Part shown: in pieces, positions 1 through 6,868 of the stretch
Layout: the number at the start of each line of letters is the position of its first letter
Numbering within the stretch: the stretch's first letter is position 1
From: Chlamydiales bacterium
Lineage (GTDB): Bacteria > Chlamydiota > Chlamydiia > Chlamydiales > JAACFD01
Length of the DNA stretch: 10,165 bases
Assembly (NCBI GenBank): GCA_009937555.1
Contig: JAACFD010000052.1
Coordinates: 1 to 10,165, forward strand
Direction of reading: 5' to 3'
Position numbers and translations under genes: made by a program
The notes under the pieces: model-generated
Databases searched by the model: none
Told to the model about the DNA's origin: nothing
Seen by the model: only the letters and a program-made list of their open reading frames with translations

Positions 1-35
1 CTCATTTAGACTAGTACATGCTAGTAGTCGGGGGC

Positions 36-65
36 TTGATACCGTTATATTATATTAATTATGTT
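36..65 (+). promoter_or_regulatory. Weak candidate promoter for nrdAB
   Basis: TTGATA at 36-41 resembles a -35 box and TATGTT at 60-65 resembles a -10 box (4 of 6 matches), separated by 18 bases. Transcription would begin near 72, giving a leader of about 18 bases before the nrdA start at 90. The region is AT-rich, so a chance match is possible. I saw no convincing NrdR box (the 16-base inverted repeat that often controls nrd operons), although an operator could lie left of the window. Confidence 0.25.
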
Positions 66-76
66 ACCCTTAATTT

Positions 77-81
77 AGAGG
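77..81 (+). promoter_or_regulatory. Ribosome binding site that fixes the nrdA start
   Basis: AGAGG lies 8 bases before the ATG at 90. It supports that codon over the in-frame upstream ATG at 18. The upstream start would add 24 mostly hydrophobic residues that do not resemble the N-terminus of a cytosolic reductase subunit. Confidence 0.6.
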
Positions 82-89
82 CCTACCCT

Positions 90-2924
90 ATGTCTTTAGC
101 TCAAAAAGAAAAAAGAGAAGCACTTAAGAACGATTTTTTCCAAAAAGTGAAAATTATTAAGCGAGATAAGTCAAATACAGAGTTTGACCGCAAAAGAATT
201 TATGATGCTATAGCAGCGGCTTTCAAAGATCATTTAAAAATGAAGAAAAATGAGAGTTTAGATGCTAAGACAGAAGAGGTTGTTGATCATTTATGCGAAA
301 TCACACTTGAATCAATCTATAGTAAATATCATAAAAAAATTACTGTAGAAGTTGAGACAATACAGGATCACGTAGAGCTTGTTCTTATGGATGAGCGTTA
401 CCACCAGGTAGCTAGAAAGTTTATTCTCTATAGGGAAGAGAGAAGACGTATTAGGGAAGCAAGCCGTCAAAAGGGGTCACTAGATCTTGCAGCTAAAGGG
501 ATCAATGTCGATATTGACGCTATTTATAAAAAAGTTAAGTTTGCTTGTAAAGGCTTAGAAGATTCTTGTAGTGTAGAAGCTATTGTTGAGGAGACCAAAA
601 AGAATCTTTATCCAAATATTTCAGACAAAGAAGTAAAACAAGCTCTTTTACTTTCAGCAAGAACACGAATTGAAAAAGAACCTAACTATACTTACGTAAC
701 GGCACGACTATTATTAGATGAAATATACCAGCAAGTTCTAGGGGTTCACCTAGCTAAGAAAAGTCTTAGAGAAGTATATAAAAAAGGTTTCAGTTCCTAT
801 CTACAAAAAGGGGTTGAACTTAAAAGACTTTCAGAAGAGCTTTTAGATTTTGATCTAGAAAAATTGTCTGAAGCTCTTGAGCCTAAAAGAGATTTGGCTT
901 TTCAATACTTAGGTTTACAAACTGTATACGATCGTTACCTTCTTAGAAAGAATGAAGATTTGTTAGAAGTTCCTCAGTATTTTTGGATGCGTGTCGCTAT
1001 GGGACTTGCTATTCGTGAAAATGCAGAAGAAAAAGAAAAGTGGGCTATTGAATTCTATAACATCCTTTCCCGTTTTGAGTTCGTTTCTTCAACTCCTACT
1101 CTGTTTAACTCAGGCACAAGGCGTTCACAATTAAGTTCTTGTTACTTATCTACTGTTGACGACAGCATAGAGGGCATTTTTAAAATTATTACTGATAATG
1201 CTCAATTATCCAAGTGGGCAGGTGGCTTAGGAAATGACTGGACTAATGTTCGTGCAACTGGTTCCTTGATTCAAGGTACAAATGGCTTAACACAGGGAGT
1301 TATTCCATTTCTAAAGATTGTAAACGATACTGCAGTAGCTGTTAATCAGGGTGGCAAAAGAAAAGGGGCTGTTTGCTGTTACCTAGAGACATGGCACCTA
1401 GATATAGAAGAGTTCTTAGAGCTCAGAAAGAATACAGGTGATGAGAGAAGACGTGCTCACGATATGAATACCGCTAACTGGATTCCTGATTTATTTATGA
1501 AGAGGGTGCAAGCAGGTGGAGCATGGACATTATTTTCCCCTAGCGATGTGCCTGATCTGCACGATACTTATGGAAAAGCATTCGAAGAGAAGTATCTTGA
1601 ATATGAGAGAATGGCAGATAAAGGTGAAATTAAGTTATTCAGACGTCTAGAAGCAGCTTCTTTATGGAGAAAGATGCTTTCAATGCTATTTGAAACAGGA
1701 CACCCATGGATCACTTTTAAAGACCCTTCAAACATTCGTTCTCCACAAGATCACTGCGGAGTTGTGCATAGCTCAAACCTATGTACAGAAATATTGCTAA
1801 ACACCTCTAAAGATGAGACAGCGGTTTGTAACCTAGGGTCTGTAAACTTAGTAGCTCACTTTAATGGGAAAGAACTAGATAGTAGCAAGCTAGAAAGTAC
1901 TATCTCTGTAGCTATGAGAATGCTAGATAACGTGATCGATATCAATTTTTATCCTACAGATGAGGCTAAAAATTCAAATATTAAGCATAGACCAGTAGGT
2001 CTAGGCCTGATGGGCTTCCAAGATTGCCTTTATAAAATGAGATGTAGCTATGCTTCAAAAGAAGCGGTTGAATTTGCTGATGAGACTATGGAAGCTATTT
2101 CTTACTACTCCATTTTAGCTTCATCAAAGCTAGCTAAAGAAAGAGGCACATACTCTAGCTACAAAGGTTCTAAGTGGGACAGAGGCTTAATGCCAATTGA
2201 CACCCTGCAGCTTCTAATTAAAGATAGGGGAGAAGATATAGAGGTAAACACTGACTCTAGCTTGGATTGGGATCATGTTAGGGAAGAAGTTAAAAAGAAT
2301 GGTATGCGTAACTCAAACACAATGGCTATTGCTCCAACTGCTACTATTGCCAATATCATTGGGGTAAGTCCATCTATTGAGCCTACGTATGCTCACCTAT
2401 ATGTAAAAAGTAACTTGTCAGGTGAATTTACATGGCTGAACCCATATCTGGTTGAAGATCTAAAAGAGCGCGATCTTTGGGATGAAGATATGCTAGATGA
2501 TCTTAAATATACAGATGGATCATTGGAAGAGTTAGATACCATACCGGAAGAAGTAAAGCATTTATACCCAACAGCTTTTGAGCTTGAGCCTAAGTGGCTA
2601 ATTGACTGTGCTTCAAGAAGGCAAAAGTGGATTGATATGGGGCAATCTTTAAACCTATTTATCAATCAGCCAAGCGGCAAAAAGCTTAATGAGATGTATT
2701 TCTATGCATGGAAGCGTGGTCTAAAAACTACCTACTACTGCAGAACACTTGCAGCTACAAAAGTGGAAAAATCTACTCAAGATATTAATAAAAGAAACTT
2801 GCAGCCACGCTGGATGAAGAGTAAGTCCCCAACTGCTAATGTTAAGGTTGAAAGGCAGGAAGGACCAGCTACAGCAGTAAAAGCGTGTAGCTTACTAGAT
2901 CCAGATTGTGAAAGTTGTCAATAA
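90..2924 (+). CDS. nrdA: Ribonucleoside-diphosphate reductase, large (alpha) subunit, class I
   Basis: Reduces ribonucleoside diphosphates to deoxyribonucleotides in the cytosol, using a radical delivered by NrdB, the next gene. From the ATG at 90 the protein has 944 residues. Residues about 20-116 form a full ATP-cone, starting with the basic strand KIIKRD. Residues about 139-218 match the usual N-terminal domain of class I NrdA but lack the basic nucleotide-binding hairpin. Catalytic positions are intact: Cys351 and Cys580 (the redox pair), and the NLCTE motif with Asn563, Cys565 (thiyl radical) and Glu567. Tyr882-Tyr883 form the radical relay. The C-terminal CESCQ carries the swinging pair Cys940/Cys943, with a further Cys933. 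The sequence follows Chlamydia trachomatis NrdA closely, but that protein is about 1047 residues and, as I recall, has an additional N-terminal cone. Co-transcribed with nrdB. Assignment is secure. Confidence 0.97.
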   Translation: MSLAQKEKREALKNDFFQKVKIIKRDKSNTEFDRKRIYDAIAAAFKDHLKMKKNESLDAKTEEVVDHLCEITLESIYSKYHKKITVEVETIQDHVELVLMDERYHQVARKFILYREERRRIREASRQKGSLDLAAKGINVDIDAIYKKVKFACKGLEDSCSVEAIVEETKKNLYPNISDKEVKQALLLSARTRIEKEPNYTYVTARLLLDEIYQQVLGVHLAKKSLREVYKKGFSSYLQKGVELKRLSEELLDFDLEKLSEALEPKRDLAFQYLGLQTVYDRYLLRKNEDLLEVPQYFWMRVAMGLAIRENAEEKEKWAIEFYNILSRFEFVSSTPTLFNSGTRRSQLSSCYLSTVDDSIEGIFKIITDNAQLSKWAGGLGNDWTNVRATGSLIQGTNGLTQGVIPFLKIVNDTAVAVNQGGKRKGAVCCYLETWHLDIEEFLELRKNTGDERRRAHDMNTANWIPDLFMKRVQAGGAWTLFSPSDVPDLHDTYGKAFEEKYLEYERMADKGEIKLFRRLEAASLWRKMLSMLFETGHPWITFKDPSNIRSPQDHCGVVHSSNLCTEILLNTSKDETAVCNLGSVNLVAHFNGKELDSSKLESTISVAMRMLDNVIDINFYPTDEAKNSNIKHRPVGLGLMGFQDCLYKMRCSYASKEAVEFADETMEAISYYSILASSKLAKERGTYSSYKGSKWDRGLMPIDTLQLLIKDRGEDIEVNTDSSLDWDHVREEVKKNGMRNSNTMAIAPTATIANIIGVSPSIEPTYAHLYVKSNLSGEFTWLNPYLVEDLKERDLWDEDMLDDLKYTDGSLEELDTIPEEVKHLYPTAFELEPKWLIDCASRRQKWIDMGQSLNLFINQPSGKKLNEMYFYAWKRGLKTTYYCRTLAATKVEKSTQDINKRNLQPRWMKSKSPTANVKVERQEGPATAVKACSLLDPDCESCQ

Positions 2925-2926
2925 TT

Positions 2927-2932
2927 AGGAGG
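2927..2932 (+). promoter_or_regulatory. Strong ribosome binding site of nrdB
   Basis: AGGAGG, a perfect Shine-Dalgarno match, ends 8 bases before the nrdB ATG and begins two bases after the nrdA stop. It fits independent, efficient translation of the second gene in a shared message. Confidence 0.85.
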
Positions 2933-2940
2933 AAAATAAT

Positions 2941-3996
2941 ATGTCTTGCTGTAACTCAGGGCCAAGTGAATCTTATGATTTAACAAAGCGTATGAACCCA
3001 GAAGATAAGCGTTTAATTAATTGTAAAACAGTTGATGTTAACCAGTTAATGCCAATTAAATATCATTGGGCTTGGGAGCATTATCTCAATGGCTGTAATA
3101 ATAATTGGTTACCTTCAGAAGTGCCGATGCAAAAAGATATTGAGCTTTGGAAGAGTAATAAGTTATCTGATGATGAGAAGCGTGTGATTATGCGTAATTT
3201 AGGTTTCTTCTCTACAGGAGAAAGCTTAGTAGGTAACAATATTGTCTTAGCTATCTTTAAGTTTATAACTAATCCAGAAGCTAGACAGTATTTACTTCGA
3301 CAGGCTTTTGAAGAGGCGGTTCATACTCACACTTTTCACTATATTGTTGAGTCTCTTTCTCTTGATTCAAGAGAAGTATTTAATATGTACCACGAAGTGA
3401 ACTCTATTAAAGAGAAAGATGACTTCGAAATGCGCTTAACAAAAGATGTTCTAGACCCTAACTCTTCTACTGATTCTGTTGAAGGCATACAAAAGTTTGT
3501 GAAAAACCTAGTAGGTTTTTACATCATTATGGAAGGTATCTTCTTTTATAGTGGCTTTGTAATGATTTTATCCTTCAATAGACAAAATAAAATGACAGGA
3601 ATCGGAGAGCAGTTTCAGTACATTTTAAGAGATGAGACGATTCACTTAAACTTTGGTATTGATCTTATCAATGGTATTAAAGAAGAAAATCCTGAAATTT
3701 GGACAAAAGAATTTCAGCAAGAGTTAATGGATCTAGTAGACGAAGCTGTAAAGCTTGAGATTGCTTATGCAAAAGACTGCCTGCCTAATGGTATCTTAGG
3801 GCTAAACGTAGATCTTTTTGATGACTATGTAAAGCATGTTGCAGATAGAAGGCTAGAACGTATTGGTCTTGGTGTTAAGTACAAAACATCTAACCCTTTC
3901 CCATGGATGAGTGAAACTATGGACTTAGGGAAAGAGAAAAACTTTTTTGAAACTCGTGTGACTGAGTATCAGTCAAGCGGTGCTTTAATCTGGTAA
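2941..3996 (+). CDS. nrdB: Ribonucleoside-diphosphate reductase, small (beta) subunit, class Ic (Mn/Fe, Phe in place of radical Tyr)
   Basis: Houses the metal cofactor that starts the radical used by NrdA. 351 residues, close to the Chlamydia trachomatis protein and offset from it by +5. All six predicted metal ligands are present: Glu94, Glu125, His128, Glu198, Glu232 and His235. The position of the tyrosyl radical in ordinary class Ia enzymes is Phe132, in the run VHTHTF. In C. trachomatis the same substitution (Phe127) goes with a Mn(IV)/Fe(III) centre that replaces the tyrosyl radical. The radical path also looks intact: Trp56, Tyr227 and the C-terminal Tyr343. The N-terminus (MSCCNSG) has two adjacent cysteines with no known role. 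The C-terminal tail would dock on NrdA. The gene lies 16 bases after nrdA and converges with the next gene. Metal identity is inferred from the family, not seen. Confidence 0.98.
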   Translation: MSCCNSGPSESYDLTKRMNPEDKRLINCKTVDVNQLMPIKYHWAWEHYLNGCNNNWLPSEVPMQKDIELWKSNKLSDDEKRVIMRNLGFFSTGESLVGNNIVLAIFKFITNPEARQYLLRQAFEEAVHTHTFHYIVESLSLDSREVFNMYHEVNSIKEKDDFEMRLTKDVLDPNSSTDSVEGIQKFVKNLVGFYIIMEGIFFYSGFVMILSFNRQNKMTGIGEQFQYILRDETIHLNFGIDLINGIKEENPEIWTKEFQQELMDLVDEAVKLEIAYAKDCLPNGILGLNVDLFDDYVKHVADRRLERIGLGVKYKTSNPFPWMSETMDLGKEKNFFETRVTEYQSSGALIW

Positions 3997-4012
3997 AATT
4001 AGGAGAGAGAGC

Positions 4013-4738
4013 TTACGCGCTAGGGAACGACCAGGCTATACGAAAGCCCACTTGGTTTAAATCATTTATTTTTAAGTCTCGTTCCCTTAGATAGACTATT
4101 TGAGGATTTTTTTCTTCCTCCGTTAAACGCCAAAAACTCAAGTAGTCAGTTGCATTGGGCAGAGACGGGTCCACGTCTCTTAGTGAGCTTGATGTCCACT
4201 CCCAAGCGTGGTGTTGAGTCAATGCTCTCTCTCCCATTTTTTCTAATTCTTCTACTTTAGGTAATCTAAAGAATAATTTTGAAGATAGTGTTACAGCAGA
4301 ACCTAAAGAGTCATAAGACTGTTTACTGCTTATCTTGTCCTGAAGGTAATGAAGGAAGGTTAAGATGTCTTCCATATGAAGGTTGATAACCGGGTCTTCA
4401 GCTTTTTTATAGCTACTACGCCAGTTAGGGGTAGTGCCAAGCCGTTCATTTACACTTTCATAGCCTGTTTCATTGTAAAAAGCTTCATAAGCTGCATTTG
4501 AGATTAGTTCTTTGCTAAGATGTATTGTATCTGATTTATTACTAATGCTATAGCTATCAAATTTAATCAGTTTTTCTACAGGAAGCTTTGCTTCTAATTT
4601 AGGTTTTTCAATGGAGGAAGTAGGTTTTTCCTGTAAGATAGGTTTGAGCACAGCAGAGGCTACTACAGCAAGTAAAGTACCACCAATAAATGCATATACT
4701 AGCTTTATCCAGTCCGAAGATTTTTTTTCATCTCTCAT
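4013..4738 (-). CDS. Membrane-anchored, cysteine-free FGE-sulfatase/SUMF1-like domain protein
   Basis: 241 residues. A short charged N-terminus is followed by one hydrophobic segment at about 12-32, probably a signal anchor, then a Pro/Lys/Glu-rich linker to about 58. The rest has the landmarks of the formylglycine-generating-enzyme (SUMF1, C-type-lectin-like) fold in order: ISNAAYEAFYNETGY (79-93), PNW (104-106), DPVINL (115-120) before a helix, FRLP (157-160) with the KVEELEKMG helix, AWEWTSSS (178-185), and VGFRIAW (230-236) near the end. There is no cysteine anywhere, so it cannot use the catalytic cysteine pair of true FGE; a structural or ligand-binding role is more likely. Chlamydiae are known to carry such a domain on the kinase PknD, but no kinase domain is present here. 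The start has only a weak ribosome binding site. It converges with nrdB across a 16-base gap and diverges from the gene at 4801. Fold fairly sure, function unknown. Confidence 0.8.
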   Translation of the reverse strand: MRDEKKSSDWIKLVYAFIGGTLLAVVASAVLKPILQEKPTSSIEKPKLEAKLPVEKLIKFDSYSISNKSDTIHLSKELISNAAYEAFYNETGYESVNERLGTTPNWRSSYKKAEDPVINLHMEDILTFLHYLQDKISSKQSYDSLGSAVTLSSKLFFRLPKVEELEKMGERALTQHHAWEWTSSSLRDVDPSLPNATDYLSFWRLTEEEKNPQIVYLRERDLKINDLNQVGFRIAWSFPSA

Positions 4739-4770
4739 TGTCTTTTACCAAAAAATTAAGTACAATTGTA
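4738..4770. promoter_or_regulatory. Divergent promoter candidate with a shared palindromic -10 box
   Basis: The 62-base spacer between two divergent genes contains the perfect palindrome TACAATTGTA at 4761-4770. It reads as the -10-like TACAAT on both strands, overlapping by two bases. On the + strand TTGTCT at 4738-4743 would be a -35 box at an ideal 17-base spacing, so transcription of the gene at 4801 would begin near 4773. On the - strand no good -35 box is visible at 16-18 bases. The palindrome could equally be a small operator. Confidence 0.4.
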
Positions 4771-4800
4771 AAAAACTAAGCTTATTGAAAAGAGCATTTT

Positions 4801-6147
4801 ATGCCAATCTTAGAAAAGCTCAAAAAGAAGTTATCCACTCCTGGAAGCCCTGATTCATCACCTGATAGTGAGTCAGAGGATATGCAGTATACCCATGGCT
4901 TTGAAAAAATTTATGCCATAGAGACTCTTGATACTAGTACCATTAGACCAATGGGTAGTGTTCAAGCTAGTCCTGATGCAGCAGTAGAGCAGCCTAAAAA
5001 AGATATTGTTACAGAACAAGCTCCTTTGGCTTCTGCACCTGAGATAGACCTATCTACCCCTGTTGTAAAAGATGTTAACGAGGTAATTAATCAGAGAATT
5101 AGTTCTGCACACACAACTGTTAGCCCTACATCTATTCCGGATAAAGAGGTTTTTATCTTTTCCCAAAAAGAGCAAGAAAAGCAAGTAGATGATTTTCAAA
5201 AACCGGAAGCTATTTCTCAGATGGAGTTTGATTTCGGGCAAGGCTTTAGACATTGGTTACCTTCTGCTGTTTTAGAGCAGCCAATACAGACTTTAGAATT
5301 ATCACCTTTGGCCTATAAGGCTCTTGATCATAAGGGGATGAGGTTTATTGGAGACTTACTAGATAAGCACGGTCAAGTCTACGGTAGCTTTGAAGGCCTA
5401 GGTCAAGGGCATATTGATGAGATCAGGTCAAAAGTAGCTCAGTTAACCCGCGGTAGAGAACTTATCTACAACTTTCAACTTGAACCTGAAAGCTGGGTGC
5501 AAAGTTTGTTCGCCGATAGTGATAAAGTTGGAGCTTACCTCTACTTGAAGCCATTTTCTCTAGAGACATTAATTAAGCTAAATAAAGAGCAAGAAGTAAG
5601 TGTGAAGCACTTATTTGATGATCAAAAAAAACAGCATGTCCAAACTATAGATCATATGCTCAGTCACTCTGAGAAGAAGAGCTATATAGAGAAAAAAATT
5701 AAAGAAGTTTTTAGCGCTTTTATCCTTCCATGGGTTCAGCAAAGAGGGGGCCTGGTAAAAAGCTATGAGGTAAAAGAGCGTTGGTTAAATATAAGTAACA
5801 AGCGTCTACAAGCTGCTAGGTTGTGGGAATTTTTAGAAAAAGTGTATTTCTCAGAGCAAGATATCTATAGCTTAAGTCTTCTGTGTATTGAGAAGGGTAA
5901 GGTTTATGCAATTGATAAGCTTGCACTAAAAAACTATCGCTTAATTATGAAAATTGTATCTTCTTACTTTTATACTTCTGAAGTTACTTACGAACTTAAC
6001 GAGCTAGTGCGATTAATAGGTAGGGAAAGTTCGTGGTATTGGAAGAAATTCCCTGAAGGCTTTGTAGAAAAGGCGATTCTATTCTCAGGAGAGCTTCAAA
6101 AAAGTCGGTCTGCTTGTGGGCAATTACTGATCCGAAGAAACTCTTAA
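4801..6147 (+). CDS. Uncharacterised protein with an RNA polymerase alpha-CTD-like helix-hairpin-helix domain
   Basis: 448 residues. Residues about 11-160 are rich in Ser, Pro, Asp, Glu and Gln and look disordered. Residues about 164-215 match the C-terminal domain of the RNA polymerase alpha subunit: a first helix (LELSPLAYKAL), the IGDLL segment at 183-187, and a GLGQGHIDEI hairpin at 199-208 where alpha has NLGKKSLTEI. By my alignment, E. coli Arg265, Asn268 and Lys298, which contact UP-element DNA, become Leu, Lys and Gly, so ordinary UP-element binding is doubtful. Residues 260-430 are helical and unrecognised; around 280-330 the pattern (YIEKKIKEVF, then GGLVKSYEVKERWL) faintly recalls the sigma-region-4-like helix-turn-helix that accompanies alpha-CTD domains in some bacterial proteins. 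No signal peptide or membrane segment. A weak AAAAGAG precedes the ATG. Its stop lies one base from that of queC. A transcription or DNA-associated role is plausible but unproven. Confidence 0.75.
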   Translation: MPILEKLKKKLSTPGSPDSSPDSESEDMQYTHGFEKIYAIETLDTSTIRPMGSVQASPDAAVEQPKKDIVTEQAPLASAPEIDLSTPVVKDVNEVINQRISSAHTTVSPTSIPDKEVFIFSQKEQEKQVDDFQKPEAISQMEFDFGQGFRHWLPSAVLEQPIQTLELSPLAYKALDHKGMRFIGDLLDKHGQVYGSFEGLGQGHIDEIRSKVAQLTRGRELIYNFQLEPESWVQSLFADSDKVGAYLYLKPFSLETLIKLNKEQEVSVKHLFDDQKKQHVQTIDHMLSHSEKKSYIEKKIKEVFSAFILPWVQQRGGLVKSYEVKERWLNISNKRLQAARLWEFLEKVYFSEQDIYSLSLLCIEKGKVYAIDKLALKNYRLIMKIVSSYFYTSEVTYELNELVRLIGRESSWYWKKFPEGFVEKAILFSGELQKSRSACGQLLIRRNS

Positions 6148-6148
6148 C

Positions 6149-6862
6149 TTATGACTTTTGAGTGCTTAACTTGTTATGATAAGTAGTAGGGTCTTCAACA
6201 TCAGCTCCAATAAAACCCCTTTGTCTGAACAAACAAGCATCACAACAACCACAGTGAAGGCCATCTTGGGGATCATAACATGTCCAAGTTAAATCTAGAG
6301 GGGCTTGTAGAGCGTCTCCCTGACAAATAATAGTTTCTTTGTTCCACTTAATAAAAGGAACTTTAAGCTTTGGAGCGTGTCCTGAAACGCCCTGTTTTGT
6401 AGAGACATTCATAAGGTTTTGAAAATTCTGGAAGTATTCCGGGCGGCAGTCAGGATAGTTAGCATAGTCATCGCCATTAGCACCAAAGTATATTTCAGTA
6501 GCTTCAATAAGCTCAGCTTGCTGCATTGCATAAGCTAGAAATAGTGTGTTTCTGGCAGGGACATAGGTGCTGGGTATTTTTTCAACATCTTGAATATCAT
6601 TCATGCATCTATCTTTAGGTACTTCTAAGCTGGAACTGCTACTGTTAAGTAAAGATGATCCAGGACAGTGAACACGAGGTAGGTTAATGATAATATGCGG
6701 CACTTCAAAGTGTTTAGCAATTTTACTTGCAGCGTCAAGTTCTATACGGTGCTTTTGACCATAATCAAAACTAATAGCGTAGCAACGCTTGTTTTCTTCA
6801 CAAGCAAGGGCTAATAGTACAGTAGAATCTAGTCCGCCACTAAACATTACGAGTGCTGTCAT
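6149..6862 (-). CDS. queC: 7-cyano-7-deazaguanine (preQ0) synthase
   Basis: Converts 7-carboxy-7-deazaguanine plus ammonia to preQ0 with ATP hydrolysis, the step after QueE on the route to tRNA queuosine; cytosolic. 237 residues, near the usual 220-235. The ATP-binding PP-loop SGGLDST is at 8-14, the conserved VPARNTLFLAYA at 101-112, and the family motif GANGDDYANYPDCRPEYF at 127-144. The zinc site is complete: Cys195 in the WTCY run, then Cys204, Cys207 and Cys210 in HCGCCDAC, with one extra cysteine (206) inside the cluster. The gene is second in a two-gene operon, 6 bases after the queE stop. Its ribosome binding site AAAGGGG lies within the end of queE, about 11 bases before the ATG. It converges with the alpha-CTD-like gene with no room for a terminator between the stops. 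Confidence 0.96.
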   Translation of the reverse strand: MTALVMFSGGLDSTVLLALACEENKRCYAISFDYGQKHRIELDAASKIAKHFEVPHIIINLPRVHCPGSSLLNSSSSSLEVPKDRCMNDIQDVEKIPSTYVPARNTLFLAYAMQQAELIEATEIYFGANGDDYANYPDCRPEYFQNFQNLMNVSTKQGVSGHAPKLKVPFIKWNKETIICQGDALQAPLDLTWTCYDPQDGLHCGCCDACLFRQRGFIGADVEDPTTYHNKLSTQKS

Positions 6863-6868
6863 AAATTT

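Noticed and set aside
2..58. Open stretch at the left edge that could be the end of a preceding gene
   Set aside because: Only 18 codons are visible with no recognisable motif, so it cannot be supported.
18..89. Upstream ATG extending nrdA by 24 residues
   Set aside because: The added peptide is hydrophobic and unlike NrdA N-termini, and a good ribosome binding site lies 8 bases before the ATG at 90.
2393..2665. Reverse-strand open frame inside nrdA
   Set aside because: Shadow of a secure gene; serine-rich low-information translation and no family motif.
4611..4853. Forward open frame spanning the divergent promoter and the start of the alpha-CTD-like gene
   Set aside because: It overlaps the FGE-like gene on the other strand and the next gene in another frame, and its translation resembles no known domain.
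5050..5253. Reverse-strand open frame inside the alpha-CTD-like gene
   Set aside because: Short, opposite to the disordered linker of a well-supported gene, with no motif; its hydrophobic run reflects the reverse complement of Glu/Lys-rich codons.
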